A DNA stretch of 64,000 nucleotides from Fluviispira multicolorata (GCF_009208585.1 NZ_WFLN01000011.1:1-64000); one strand, 5' to 3'. Positions 16,942 through 26,313 are shown, counted from the first letter of the stretch. The notes: generated from the letters alone by a model not told the origin. Numbers and translations: made by a program.

Positions 16942-18345
16942 ATGGAAATAAGAAAGTTTGAATCTTTTTCACTTCAGGATGCCATAAAACTTGTTAAGTT
17001 AGAACTTGGGCGTGATGCTGTCATTCTTTCTACAAAAGAAAAAGAAATATATTCGGAAGAATTAGATAAAAACTGCAGAATTTATGAAGTTACAGCAACA
17101 GCGAGCGCAACTATGAATGGGAGAGTTATTTCTCCAAAGTCTGCCCAGAATTTACCGAAAGTTGATTTTCCAAAAATAAGACCTAAAAGTGAAGCTACCG
17201 TTGTGAAGGGCGATTCTCGTCCCTTTCGTTCTCAGCTCAGTCCAGCTCTTGCTAATTTAAATCCAGAAACACGTAATATGGCAAAAACGTTAGCAAACGC
17301 TTTACAGAAAGAAACGCCTAAAGAAAGATTGATAGCACCTGAGCAAAATCGCAGTAAATCCTTTTATGAAAATCAAGAAAATATTGAAGATATTGGAGTA
17401 TTGCGCAATGAAATTTCAAAAGTTCGCAGAGAGCTTGAGTCATTGCCTCAGGTAGATATCTCAGAGCAAATGCAAGAAATAAAAATTCTTTTGCATGATA
17501 TAATGAGAGAAAAATATAAAAAAACGGTTGAAGGTTCAAATTCACATATTTCTGATATTGGAATTCGACTGAGAACTGCCGGAGTTTCTGAAAATTTTAT
17601 CAGTCAGCTTTCTACATTTTTAAAGACATTAGAAGAGGCAAAATCAAGTGAAGAATTACTGTCTTCTCCTGAAAAAACAAGAGAATTTTATTTAAGTAAC
17701 TCAATAAAATTCATATTTAAATATTTAAAAGTAACAGGGCCCTTTCGCATTGAAAATGGTCGAAAAAAAGTAATTTGCCTTGTTGGGCCAACAGGAGTTG
17801 GTAAAACAACGACAATTGCAAAAATAGCGGCAAAATTAAAAATAACCGATGGAAAATCTGTTGAACTTATTTCAATGGATTCATTTCGAATTGCTGCATC
17901 CGATCAATTAAGAGTTTATGCAAAAATACTTGAATGTCCCTTTGCGGAAACAGCCGATAAAACTGAATTAGTCAAATACATTTCAAAAAATAATAATTAT
18001 GATTATATTTTAATTGATACAGCAGGCATTAGTACGCGTTTTAATGAACAAATGGAATTTTTACGGAAAATGTTGACCGTTCCTCTTCCTATTGAATTTC
18101 ATCTTGTTCTCTCATGCACTATGAAACAAAGAGATATAGATGAAACAATTCGTGGCTTTAAATTTTTATCCCCTTCAAGCCTTATCTTTACAAAGCTTGA
18201 TGAATCTTGGGCTTTTGGAGAAATTTTAAATAGCAGCGTTCATGCAAAAATTCCACTTAGTTACTTTACGACAGGCCAAAGGGTTCCAGAGGATTTAGAA
18301 ATTGCTTCAAAAGAAAGAGTTGTAGAAAGATTATTAAAACTTTGA
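16942..18345 (+). CDS. flhF: Flagellar placement GTPase FlhF
   Basis: SRP-family GTPase that sets flagellum position and number. The N-terminal basic domain begins MEIRKFESFSLQDAIKLVK, a coiled-coil-prone middle follows, and the NG domain holds the G1 motif GPTGVGKTTTIAK and G3 DTAGI. ATG at 16942 has AGGATGAG three bases upstream and matches the family N-terminus; an upstream ATG at 16912 would add ten unrelated residues. Its gene precedes flhG, its partner ATPase. Confidence 0.95.
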   Translation: MEIRKFESFSLQDAIKLVKLELGRDAVILSTKEKEIYSEELDKNCRIYEVTATASATMNGRVISPKSAQNLPKVDFPKIRPKSEATVVKGDSRPFRSQLSPALANLNPETRNMAKTLANALQKETPKERLIAPEQNRSKSFYENQENIEDIGVLRNEISKVRRELESLPQVDISEQMQEIKILLHDIMREKYKKTVEGSNSHISDIGIRLRTAGVSENFISQLSTFLKTLEEAKSSEELLSSPEKTREFYLSNSIKFIFKYLKVTGPFRIENGRKKVICLVGPTGVGKTTTIAKIAAKLKITDGKSVELISMDSFRIAASDQLRVYAKILECPFAETADKTELVKYISKNNNYDYILIDTAGISTRFNEQMEFLRKMLTVPLPIEFHLVLSCTMKQRDIDETIRGFKFLSPSSLIFTKLDESWAFGEILNSSVHAKIPLSYFTTGQRVPEDLEIASKERVVERLLKL

Positions 18346-18371
18346 ATTAAAAAGATTTTAGGAGGGGAGCA

Positions 18372-19289
18372 GTGTTTGATCAAGCTTCAAGTCTAAGAGA
18401 AATTATGAAGAATATTGAAAAAGAAGGTCTGAATAAAATAATTCAACCTCAATTTATTCAAAAGATACCTACTGTTATCGCTATTTCAGGCGGTAAAGGT
18501 GGTGTTGGCAAAACTTTGACCACGGCAAACTTAGGGCTGTGTATGGCACGCCTTGGAATGAGAACATTGCTTATTGATGGTGATTTTGGCTTAGCAAATT
18601 TAGATGTTATTTTAAATTTAAGACCAAAATTTACTCTTGATGATGTTCTGTGTGGGGAAAGGCATCTAAAAGAAATTATTATGACTGGTCCTGAAGGTGT
18701 TAGAATAATTCCTTCATCAAGTGGAGTTATGAAAGTGCCAGAATTAGATAAGCTACAAAAACTAGTCTTGCTTGATCAAATTGAGGCATTGGATGAAGAA
18801 TTTGATGTTGTAATCATTGATACACCTGCAGGTGTATCAAAAAATGTACAGTATTGGACAACATCTGCAGCAGAAGTCATTATGGTGGTTACTCCAGAGC
18901 CGACAAGTCTAGCAGATTGTTATGCGAGTATAAAAATACTTGCACAGGTAACCTTAGAAAATTCATTTAAACTTATCGTAAATATGGCACAAAATGATTT
19001 AGAAGCAAAAAGAATTTACGAGAAAATATCATCATTAGCGGATGAGTATTTGCAAGTTAGAGTTGAATATCTTGGATTTATTCCATTTGATGAATCGGTA
19101 AGAGCATCTGTTCGTGAAAGAGTCCCATATGTACAAAGATATCCATTTTCATTGGCATCTCAGGGATTAAGAGATATTTCAAGGCAAATTGTTACGCAAA
19201 GTAACGTGGGACAGCTTAAAGGAACAATGCAGTTTTTTTGGAGAAGAATGATTGCTGCAAATAATAATGAAGTATTTGCATATAAATAA
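18372..19289 (+). CDS. flhG: MinD-like ATPase FlhG/FleN
   Basis: Flagellar number regulator that stimulates FlhF GTPase. The N-terminal DQASSLREIM is the FlhF-activating DQAxxLR motif, the deviant Walker A is SGGKGGVGKT, and DGDFGLANLD follows. GTG start at 18372 with GGAGGGGAG just upstream. At 305 aa it is typical. Other names are YlxH and FleN. Confidence 0.94.
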   Translation: MFDQASSLREIMKNIEKEGLNKIIQPQFIQKIPTVIAISGGKGGVGKTLTTANLGLCMARLGMRTLLIDGDFGLANLDVILNLRPKFTLDDVLCGERHLKEIIMTGPEGVRIIPSSSGVMKVPELDKLQKLVLLDQIEALDEEFDVVIIDTPAGVSKNVQYWTTSAAEVIMVVTPEPTSLADCYASIKILAQVTLENSFKLIVNMAQNDLEAKRIYEKISSLADEYLQVRVEYLGFIPFDESVRASVRERVPYVQRYPFSLASQGLRDISRQIVTQSNVGQLKGTMQFFWRRMIAANNNEVFAYK

Positions 19290-19306
19290 AGTTTTTTGGA
19301 GGCATA

Positions 19307-20128
19307 ATGAGCGCATCGGGAGCCACACAAAAAAAACAAATCTTCGTCGAAGAATCACTTGAACCGCAAAAGCAGAAACGTATTGCACAAAACCAAACGC
19401 GGGCAGTTCCATTGACAAGTGATCCGATGAGAAATCAAATTATCATGGATTACGCTCCTCTAATTAAATATATTGCGCAAAAAATTGCCGCACGTTTGCC
19501 TTCAAATATTGATTTAGATGATCTCTTTTCTGCTGGCGTTATAGGTTTAATGGATGCAATAGATAAATATGATCCAAGTCGAGATAATAAATTTAAAACT
19601 TATGCCGAATTTCGTGTGCGTGGAGCAATGCTTGATGAACTTAGAAATCAAGACTGGGTACCAAGAAGCGTGCGCGAAAGTAACAAAAAAGAAGATAAAG
19701 CTAAGCTTGAACTTGAGCATAAACTTGGGCGGCCGGCAACTGAAAGAGAAATTGCTCAATTCCTTGAAGTCCCCTTAGAAGAATATCAAGAGCGGATGGG
19801 AAGGACGCGTGTCTCGATGATGAGTCTTGAAGAATTGGGTGGAACTCATTCCAGCGACAAAAAATCGTTACTTGATTGTCTTGAAAATCCAAATTCAAAA
19901 AATCCTTTTATTCAGTTAAAGAATAAGGGAGTTCGTGATATTATTATGAAAACTGTAGAAGAATTGCCAGAAAAACAAAAGCTTGTTTTAAGTCTTTATT
20001 ATTATGAAGACTTAAATTTAAAAGAAATTGGCCGAATATTAGATGTAACAGAATCCCGTGTATCACAGTTGCATACTCAGGCTGTTCAAAAAATGAAGTT
20101 AAAGCTGAGACACCTCTTGCAGGAGTAA
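19307..20128 (+). CDS. fliA: Flagellar sigma factor FliA (sigma-28)
   Basis: RNA polymerase sigma factor for late flagellar and chemotaxis genes. Region 2 (DLFSAGVIGLMDAIDKYDPS, KFKTYAEFRVRGAMLDELR), the sigma-28 mark DWVPRSVR, region 3 (LGRPATEREIAQFL) and region 4 (ENLNLKEIG-type helix-turn-helix DLNLKEIGRILDVTESRVSQ) are all visible. It carries about 40 extra N-terminal residues relative to E. coli; 273 aa. TTTGGAGG precedes the ATG; it lies 17 bases after flhG. Confidence 0.95.
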   Translation: MSASGATQKKQIFVEESLEPQKQKRIAQNQTRAVPLTSDPMRNQIIMDYAPLIKYIAQKIAARLPSNIDLDDLFSAGVIGLMDAIDKYDPSRDNKFKTYAEFRVRGAMLDELRNQDWVPRSVRESNKKEDKAKLELEHKLGRPATEREIAQFLEVPLEEYQERMGRTRVSMMSLEELGGTHSSDKKSLLDCLENPNSKNPFIQLKNKGVRDIIMKTVEELPEKQKLVLSLYYYEDLNLKEIGRILDVTESRVSQLHTQAVQKMKLKLRHLLQE

Positions 20129-20155
20129 GGCTTTTGAGAAAGGAGTGCCTTTAAA

Positions 20156-20548
20156 ATGGTTTATCCAAACCCCCAGATGAATATCTTAATCGTGGATGAC
20201 TTTCCAACTATGAGAAAAATAATAAAGAGCGTTCTCAAACAGCTTGGTTATCAAAATATATCCGAAGCAGAAGACGGCCAACTTGCTCTAAACTTTTTGA
20301 AGGTAAATCCTCAAATTGAATTTATTGTAAGCGACTGGAATATGCCGAATATGACGGGCATAGAACTTTTAAAAATGGTTCGTGCAGATCCTAAGTTGAA
20401 GCATTTGCCATTTCTTATGGTAACAGCAGAAGCCGATAAAGATAATATTGTTGAAGCAGTCAAAAGTGGGGTGAACAATTATATTGTTAAGCCATTTAAT
20501 GCTGCAACAATGAAAGAAAAAATTGATAAGATTTTTATTAAGAAATAA
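20156..20548 (+). CDS. cheY: Chemotaxis response regulator CheY
   Basis: Single receiver domain, 130 aa. The acidic pair in LIVDDF, phosphoacceptor Asp in VSDWNMP, switch Thr in MVTAEAD and Lys in IVKPFNA are all present, as in CheY that binds FliM. Located straight after fliA with AAAGGAG upstream of the ATG, it is most likely the motor-directed CheY. Confidence 0.92.
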   Translation: MVYPNPQMNILIVDDFPTMRKIIKSVLKQLGYQNISEAEDGQLALNFLKVNPQIEFIVSDWNMPNMTGIELLKMVRADPKLKHLPFLMVTAEADKDNIVEAVKSGVNNYIVKPFNAATMKEKIDKIFIKK

Positions 20549-20589
20549 AAAATTTTTAAAGCATAAATGCCTTATGGAGTTTTTTCACT

Positions 20590-21057
20590 ATGCAAAAAAA
20601 CCTCACTATTGAGGATATTGAAGAAATTAATCAAGCTGGCGCTTCGGCACAAATACAGCCGACTCCTTTTGATTTAAGGCTTATTACTAAGAAGATTGCA
20701 ATACGTTTTTGTGAATATAAAATATCAAATGTACCTAATAAAATGTTAAACTCAGAAACAATAGGTATTTCAAATAAAGGTATTTTATTTTTATCAACGA
20801 CTGAATTCAAAAAAGCAAATTTATTAAGAGTCTGGATTGAAATACCAGATTATTGGTCAAGAAAATCTCGAAAAGTTGAATATAGACATACTGAGGCACC
20901 TACCTATTTTCAAATATTAACTCGTGTTTTAAGTGTTGAAGAATTCTTAAAGCGTGGAACAAAATATCAAACTCTCTGTGAAGTATTAAGTATAGATCCT
21001 ATTGATGAATCTGTTTTAGAAGATTACCTGAATAATAATGGAGCGCTTCAAAAATGA
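20590..21057 (+). CDS. PilZ-like protein in the flagellar operon
   Basis: 155 aa with a beta-rich pattern. The segment SETIGISNKGILFLSTTEF resembles the second half of the PilZ c-di-GMP site (DxSxxG), but the RxxxR motif that should precede it is absent, so c-di-GMP binding is doubtful. It is probably a degenerate PilZ or a structural analogue. The gene follows cheY by 41 bases with TGGAG upstream, and its stop overlaps the next start by 4 bases, so it belongs to the flagellar operon. Confidence 0.55.
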   Translation: MQKNLTIEDIEEINQAGASAQIQPTPFDLRLITKKIAIRFCEYKISNVPNKMLNSETIGISNKGILFLSTTEFKKANLLRVWIEIPDYWSRKSRKVEYRHTEAPTYFQILTRVLSVEEFLKRGTKYQTLCEVLSIDPIDESVLEDYLNNNGALQK

Positions 21058-21662
21058 ATTCTATAGCAATTGTGCTATGCATTGGAATCTTTCTTTTTAT
21101 AATTCAATCTATTTTCATCATTTTTTGCTTAAGATGGCTTGCTAGTGGAAAAAGAAAAAGAGATAAAGAATTTGCTATTCTTGATTCTGAAAGAGGTCAA
21201 TTAATTGAAATGCAGTCTGCATTATCTCAAGAAGTTCAAGATGCTAAAAAACTAGCAAATGATACTTTGAATAAATTAAGAATAATTGGCTCTGAAGCCC
21301 ATGCAGAATGGGAGGATGTGACTAAAAAAATAAACAGTGTTTTGCTTGAGGTTGATAAACACTCTGGAATTATTTTAGAAGATAATCTTTCAAAGCTTGC
21401 AATGCGTAGCATGTCAGTTGAAAAAATTATGAAAGATGCTCAACTTATTAATGAAAAAATAGTTGAAAACACTCGGAAAGCTCAGAAAGTATTAAAGCTT
21501 TTTGATACAAATGTTCCTAATGAAGAAATATTTAAAGAAATACAGAGTGAAAAATATTTTGAGGCAAAAAAACTTCTCAGTGAAGGAGTTGATGCGAGTG
21601 TAGTTGTAAAGAAGCTTGGTTTAAGTATGTCAGAAGTTGTTTTATTATCCGCATATATTTAA
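21054..21662 (+). CDS. DUF2802-type membrane-anchored coiled-coil protein
   Basis: One N-terminal transmembrane helix (about 3-27), a long coiled-coil-prone middle, and a C-terminal helix-turn-helix-like block AKKLLSEGVDASVVVKKLGL followed by SEVVLLSAY, as in DUF2802 proteins that sit beside motility genes in Pseudomonas. Its ATGA overlaps the preceding stop, so the two are coupled. A motility-linked role is inferred from position only. 202 aa. Confidence 0.65.
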   Translation: MNSIAIVLCIGIFLFIIQSIFIIFCLRWLASGKRKRDKEFAILDSERGQLIEMQSALSQEVQDAKKLANDTLNKLRIIGSEAHAEWEDVTKKINSVLLEVDKHSGIILEDNLSKLAMRSMSVEKIMKDAQLINEKIVENTRKAQKVLKLFDTNVPNEEIFKEIQSEKYFEAKKLLSEGVDASVVVKKLGLSMSEVVLLSAYI

Positions 21663-21663
21663 A

Positions 21664-22725
21664 TTATTTTTTATTCTTTATTTTATTTTGTCCCCAAATC
21701 TTAATATACGCTTCTTCGTAGCCAATTCCCGAGTCAACATCTGATTTTTTTAATCTTTCTAGAAGTTTTGGTGTCACAAGAATGGGTTTGCTAATGTAGC
21801 CGCTGGGAGGTTTGCCAGAGAATGCTCTATTAAGTTCATCGACCAGCTGCCAACCTTGTGAACTTAAGGGTTCTGCTACAGTTGCAATTTGCTGTGAAAA
21901 GCCTGAACGAATACGACTTAATGCCTTATTTGAGCCGTCGCCTGCTGAAACATTTTTAATGTCCTTCCTTCCAATATTTGATAAAGGAAAATTCATATTG
22001 TCAAAGTAAATATCATTTATTGCTAAAGTGTGTGTCCAACTTTTCTTAAATTTATCATTTAGGCGTGGAACAACCTCGAGCATGAGTTCATCTGCTTTAG
22101 AGATTGGAACATTTTCAACAGTGAGTAGTTTACATTTCTTACATGCTTCAATTATTTCGCGCATAAATTTAGTTTTTGCATTTGCAATTGCAAAATTATT
22201 ATCATTTAATATGACAAAGCCCCCTTTATTACGAGAATCTTTTATAGCATATTCTGCTGCAGTTTTGGCAACCTCTTTAGCGTCGGTTGTGACATTAACG
22301 AAAAGATCTTTTGTTGGACCTGACTTTTCTCCAGCGTGCCAGCCAATAAGAATAATTTTTGATTTTTTAGCCTGTTCTAAAGAATCGCTTATGTCTTCAG
22401 GTTGAAAACCACCTATAACAATTGCGTCAGGGTGTAACTGAATAGCTTCTAGAAATATTTTTTTAATTTTATTTTTATCACCACTTCCGTTAAATATTTT
22501 AATTTTCCATGTTAAAACTTCTCCTGCAGTTTCAAAACCACGATAAACTGCTGACACCCCTCCATTTTGAGTATCTGAAGCTATGAAAATAATATTTCTA
22601 GACATAAGCCCAGGAGGACCATCAGTGGGACCATCCCATTTAGCGTAGATGTTCATTTGTACTAAAAGATTTAAAAATAAAAATGCTTTTAAAGTGTAAT
22701 ATAATGAAAATTTCTTAGAACTCAT
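21664..22725 (-). CDS. Periplasmic sugar-type substrate-binding protein (orphan)
   Basis: 353 aa with an N-terminal signal peptide (cut near QMNIYAKW). The fold is the LacI/RbsB-type periplasmic binding protein: NIIFIASDTQNGGVSAVYRG, PDAIVIGGFQPED, KIILIGWHAGE and FVILNDNNFAIANAK match strands and hinge of that family. TTGGAGA precedes the ATG. No permease or ATPase gene is nearby, so it may serve a distant ABC system or a receptor. It converges with the flagellar operon with 1 base between stops. Confidence 0.8.
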   Translation of the reverse strand: MSSKKFSLYYTLKAFLFLNLLVQMNIYAKWDGPTDGPPGLMSRNIIFIASDTQNGGVSAVYRGFETAGEVLTWKIKIFNGSGDKNKIKKIFLEAIQLHPDAIVIGGFQPEDISDSLEQAKKSKIILIGWHAGEKSGPTKDLFVNVTTDAKEVAKTAAEYAIKDSRNKGGFVILNDNNFAIANAKTKFMREIIEACKKCKLLTVENVPISKADELMLEVVPRLNDKFKKSWTHTLAINDIYFDNMNFPLSNIGRKDIKNVSAGDGSNKALSRIRSGFSQQIATVAEPLSSQGWQLVDELNRAFSGKPPSGYISKPILVTPKLLERLKKSDVDSGIGYEEAYIKIWGQNKIKNKK

Positions 22726-23008
22726 AAGTGTTTAGTCTCCAAAGGTTTAATTAAAATAGGTCGTTATAATGACTAAATTTATTAGATTCTTTTTAATTAA
22801 TATACTATTTTAGTATACTCATTTTTTCCTCTACTGTTAAATTTTGCTTACTTTTAAATTTTAAATGGTATTATTGTATTTTATAAATTGAATTATTTTT
22901 GTTTTTAAAAATAATAAATATTAATAATAGATTTGTCTTATAATAAATTTTTTTAGAGTTTATTATCAGTGAAGAAATTGAATATATTTATAATGCTAAT
23001 ATTGTGCC

Positions 23009-23200
23009 TTAATTTTCTATGGATAATTCAAATATAAAATGATCCACATGATGATCATATAACCATTCGGCATCTTTTTTAACTTCAGGATTTTTTTGGA
23101 TACCAAGACGTAATAGTATAGCAATACTTTTAGAGTTTTGGGTTGCACAACAAATAATAAATTTTTTTAATTTTAAGTTGTGAACTCCATAATCAAGAAA
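23009..23200 (-). pseudogene. Gene remnant, 63 codons open without a start
   Basis: The minus strand has 63 sense codons bounded by a stop on each side and no plausible start. It reads ...FIICCATQNSKSIAILLRLG... and ends HFIFELSIEN. Codon use looks like the local genes, and the helix-turn-helix rhythm (residues 15-35) is ankyrin-like, so this is probably the tail of a lost gene. The rest of 22726-23251 is AT-rich with no other signal seen. Confidence 0.4.
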
Positions 23201-23251
23201 TTAATTTTCATTAATTTTTAAAAACATTCTTAGAATCCTGAACTTTATATT

Positions 23252-24451
23252 TTATTTTCTATTCTTTAATGGAATAATTTCTCGCTGAAAAGCTCCAATA
23301 TATTCGCTCAAGGGACGAATAAGTCGGTTATTTTCATTTTGTTCCATTATATGAGCTGACCACCCTGTTGTTCTGGCAATCACAAAAATGGGTGTAAAAA
23401 AATCAATATCAAAACCCATCATATAATAAGCAGGCCCAGTTGGGAAATCGAGGTTTGGATAGATATTTTTTTTCTCTACCATAACTTTTTCTAAAGAATG
23501 ATACATTTGCACCCATTTTTGCTCATTTTTAACATCACTTATAATTTGCAAATATTTTTTCATTGTAGGAACACGTGAGTCGCCAGATTTATAAACGCGA
23601 TGACCAAAACCCATTACTTTTTTCTTTTGGACTAGTGCATCTTTCATCCATTGTTCTGCTTTGTTAGCATCATCAATTTCAATCATCATATACATGACTT
23701 GTTCATTTGCTCCGCCATGTAAAGAACCTTTCAGTGCGCCAATACCAGCAACAGTGGCAGAATAAATATCTGACTGAGTTGAAGTCACCACGCGAGTTGT
23801 AAATGTTGATGCATTAAAACTATGTTCAGCATAAAGTATTAAAGAAACATCAAATGCTTTTACAATTTTTTCTGAAGGAATTTTATTAAAACACATATGA
23901 AAAAAATTTTCTGCAAAAGAAAGATCTTTCCTTGGAGGAATAACAGTCTTTCCCTGACGTAGACGGTAATGTGCAGCAACCATTGTTGGTATTTTTGCTA
24001 AGAGTTGAAGTGCTCTATCATAAAAAATATCTGCCGATGAATTGGCTGATTTTGTAATATCTTCACAACCAAGAAGAGAAACTGCAGTTCTAATTGCGTC
24101 CATAGGATGAGTTTCTTTTGGTAATGCTTTTAAAGTATTTAAAATTGTCTTTGAAACATCTCTATATCCATGCTCTTTTTTTATAAAAGATTGTAATTGT
24201 TCATAAGTGGGAAGCTCTCCATGAAATAATAGAAAGGCAACTTCTTCAAAAGAACAATTTTCGGCTAGATCTTGTACGGGATAGCCTCGATAAATAAGTG
24301 AATTTGATTCTGGATTCACTTTAGAAATCTTGGTTGTGTCGATCACCACTCCTTCCAAGCCTTTCTTTACATTTACTTTTTCTGGTTCAGGAATGTAATC
24401 AGGATTGATATGAATATTCTTGTGAGATGGGACATCTTCTAAATTGATCAC
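23252..24451 (-). CDS. prpC: 2-methylcitrate synthase (citrate synthase family)
   Basis: Condenses propionyl-CoA with oxaloacetate, the first step of the methylcitrate cycle. Citrate-synthase catalytic residues are visible in GSLHGGANEQV, MGFGHRVYK and LDFPTGPAYYMMG. The N-terminal SLIYRGYPVQDLAENCSFEE is typical of PrpC and short citrate synthases. GTG at 24451 with GGAGGA six bases upstream is chosen; a longer frame to 24484 runs through that site. At 399 aa it is normal. It diverges from prpD-prpB, which supports PrpC over plain citrate synthase. A cobalamin-riboswitch-like leader precedes it. Confidence 0.85.
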   Translation of the reverse strand: MINLEDVPSHKNIHINPDYIPEPEKVNVKKGLEGVVIDTTKISKVNPESNSLIYRGYPVQDLAENCSFEEVAFLLFHGELPTYEQLQSFIKKEHGYRDVSKTILNTLKALPKETHPMDAIRTAVSLLGCEDITKSANSSADIFYDRALQLLAKIPTMVAAHYRLRQGKTVIPPRKDLSFAENFFHMCFNKIPSEKIVKAFDVSLILYAEHSFNASTFTTRVVTSTQSDIYSATVAGIGALKGSLHGGANEQVMYMMIEIDDANKAEQWMKDALVQKKKVMGFGHRVYKSGDSRVPTMKKYLQIISDVKNEQKWVQMYHSLEKVMVEKKNIYPNLDFPTGPAYYMMGFDIDFFTPIFVIARTTGWSAHIMEQNENNRLIRPLSEYIGAFQREIIPLKNRK

Positions 24452-24452
24452 G

Positions 24453-24469
24453 ACTCTTCCTCCGAGAGT
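24453..24469 (-). promoter_or_regulatory. Shine-Dalgarno hairpin of prpC
   Basis: On the minus strand ACTCT and AGAGT form a 5-bp stem around the 7-base loop CGGAGGA, which holds the ribosome-binding site two bases before the GTG start codon. It could be the translational output of the upstream riboswitch. Confidence 0.4.
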
Positions 24470-24505
24470 GCACGGGCCTCTCAATCAGATGGGAAAGGAT
24501 AACAA

Positions 24506-24694
24506 CAGCAAAATAAAATCTGAATATTTAGATTTTATTTTGCTGACATGTTCTCCCTTTGTACCGAAGAGAAAGCCACAAGCATAGGTTGAACTCAATG
24601 ATGCGATCGGACTTAGGAAAAAAAGGAAAAATACATTTTCCATACCGTTGCGGGACAGTGCCGGTTTCTCACCGGTCTTCAGCTTTCATTGAGT
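24506..24694 (-). promoter_or_regulatory. Cobalamin riboswitch-like leader of prpC
   Basis: On the minus strand the core reads AATGAAA-GCTGAAGA-CCGGTGAGAAACCGG-CACTGTCCCGCAACGGTA, then AAGTCCGATCGC, the conserved order of cobalamin (B12) riboswitches. The ends ACTCAATGA (24686-24694) and TCATTGAGT (24593-24601) pair perfectly over 9 bp, closing a 102-base aptamer. Downstream lie a small TTCTC/GAGAA hairpin (about 24552-24574) and a perfect 16-bp hairpin (24506-24545) without a real U-run. It ends 55 bases before the prpC start. The P7-P11 arm is short, so it is a compact variant. B12 binding is inferred. Confidence 0.8.
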
Positions 24695-24747
24695 GGTTAA
24701 TTGGTTTAGGAAGGCTAAGCTAATTTTATCTAAACTTCAATGAACTC

Positions 24748-24776
24748 TTGACGGGATTTCGAGACGCCAGTATTTT
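24748..24776 (+). promoter_or_regulatory. Sigma-70-type promoter of prpD-prpB
   Basis: TTGACG (24748-24753), 17-base spacer, TATTTT (24771-24776). Transcription from here would start near 24783, about 20 bases before the prpD ribosome-binding site. The same TTG also opens the longer prpD reading frame, which argues against that start. Confidence 0.6.
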
Positions 24777-24804
24777 CAAGAAAATTTCCAATGAAAGGTT
24801 GAGT

Positions 24805-26313
24805 ATGAAAATGCATCTCGTTCGAGTCCATCAATCAAAAGAAAAAATTGAGCGAAAAGATCAGCTTGCCTGGAAAATAGCAGAAATTGCTTCGAATTCA
24901 TTCAATATAAATGATGATGTGTTAGAAATGGCAATCAACAGAATTATAGACAATGCTTCTGTTGCTATTGCTTCAATCAATCGCTCTCCTGTTGCGACTG
25001 CGCGTTCTATGGCTATTGCTCATCCAAGACAAAATGGAGCAACAGTTTTTGGAATGCCAAATAATCAGAAATTCAATTGTGAATGGGCGGCTTGGGCAAA
25101 TGGAACTGCGGTTCGTGAACTTGATTTTCACGATACTTTTTTGGCTGCTGATTATTCACACCCAGGAGACAATATTCCTCCAATTTTAGCTGTTGCTCAA
25201 CAAAAAAATAAATCTGGAAAAGAGCTGCTTCGAGGTATTTTGACGGGATATGAAGTACACGTAAATCTTGTAAAGTCTATCTGTTTGCATGAATTTAAAA
25301 AAGATCACATCGCACATCTTTGTCCAGCACAAGCAGCAGGAATAGGCGCATTGCTTGGACTTCCAATTGATACTATATATCAAGCTGTTCAACAAGCTGT
25401 TCACGTTTCGTTTACAACTCGGCAATCTCGAAAAGGAGAAATTTCGTCTTGGAAAGCTTATGCTCCTGCTCATGCAGGTAAACTCGCCATTGAAGCTTTA
25501 GACAGGGCAATGAGAGGAGAAGGTTCACCTTCACCTATTTATGAAGGTGAGGATTCAGTGATTGCATATATGCTGAGTGGCAAAGAAGGACGTTATGAAG
25601 TCCCACTTCCTGAAGCAGGGGAAGAACAACTTGCAATTCTTGAAACCTATACAAAAGAACACTCTGCCGAATACCAGTCTCAAGCCTTAATTGACCTTGC
25701 ACGAAAATTAAAGGCAAAGGTTACAAACTTTGAAGAAATACAAAGTATACAAATTTATACTTCTCATCATACGCATTATGTTATTGGTACAGGTGCAAAT
25801 GATCCACAAAAAATGGATCCCAATGCGTCACGCGAAACACTTGATCATTCCATAATGTATATTTTTGCAGTCGCTCTGCAAGATGGAAATTGGCATCATA
25901 TTCATTCTTATTCTCCTGAGCGTGCAAAAAGAGAAGATACAATTCGCTTATGGCATAAAATTTCAACGATTGAAGATCCTCAATGGACTCAATGGTATCA
26001 TGAGCAGGATCCTAATAAAAAAAGGTTTGGTGGACGAGTAGAAATTAAATTTAAAAATGGTGATAAATTGGTTGATGAACTTGGCGTAGCAGATGCACAT
26101 CCGAATGGAGCGCGCCCATTTAAGAGAAAAAATTATATAAATAAGTTTGATACTCTATCGGACGGAATTATTTTGAAGTCAGAAAGAGATCGCTTTATTT
26201 CACTCGCAGAGAATTTAATTGATTTGACAGATGAGCAAGTAAAACAACTTAATGTCCAAGTTGAAATGAAAAACTTAATTAATAATAAACCAAATTCACA
26301 GGGGATATTTTAA
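24805..26313 (+). CDS. prpD: 2-methylcitrate dehydratase PrpD
   Basis: Dehydrates 2-methylcitrate to 2-methyl-cis-aconitate. The MmgE/PrpD fold is seen in [56 protein letters not shown] and the C-terminal [15 protein letters not shown] at 24805 is preceded by AAAGGTTGAG and lies below a good promoter; the 19 codons upstream overlap that promoter. The 502-aa length fits PrpD. Its stop overlaps the prpB start (TAATG). Confidence 0.92.
   Translation: MKMHLVRVHQSKEKIERKDQLAWKIAEIASNSFNINDDVLEMAINRIIDNASVAIASINRSPVATARSMAIAHPRQNGATVFGMPNNQKFNCEWAAWANGTAVRELDFHDTFLAADYSHPGDNIPPILAVAQQKNKSGKELLRGILTGYEVHVNLVKSICLHEFKKDHIAHLCPAQAAGIGALLGLPIDTIYQAVQQAVHVSFTTRQSRKGEISSWKAYAPAHAGKLAIEALDRAMRGEGSPSPIYEGEDSVIAYMLSGKEGRYEVPLPEAGEEQLAILETYTKEHSAEYQSQALIDLARKLKAKVTNFEEIQSIQIYTSHHTHYVIGTGANDPQKMDPNASRETLDHSIMYIFAVALQDGNWHHIHSYSPERAKREDTIRLWHKISTIEDPQWTQWYHEQDPNKKRFGGRVEIKFKNGDKLVDELGVADAHPNGARPFKRKNYINKFDTLSDGIILKSERDRFISLAENLIDLTDEQVKQLNVQVEMKNLINNKPNSQGIF

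Noticed and set aside
24506..24545. Perfect 16-bp hairpin as an intrinsic terminator
   Set aside because: No proper run of U follows on either strand; it may still be part of the riboswitch output.
24593..24694. Riboswitch on the plus strand for prpD
   Set aside because: The conserved core and closing order only fit the minus strand, so it belongs to prpC.
24748..24804. TTG start that would extend PrpD by 19 residues
   Set aside because: This TTG is the -35 box of a good promoter and lacks a ribosome-binding site, while ATG 24805 has one.
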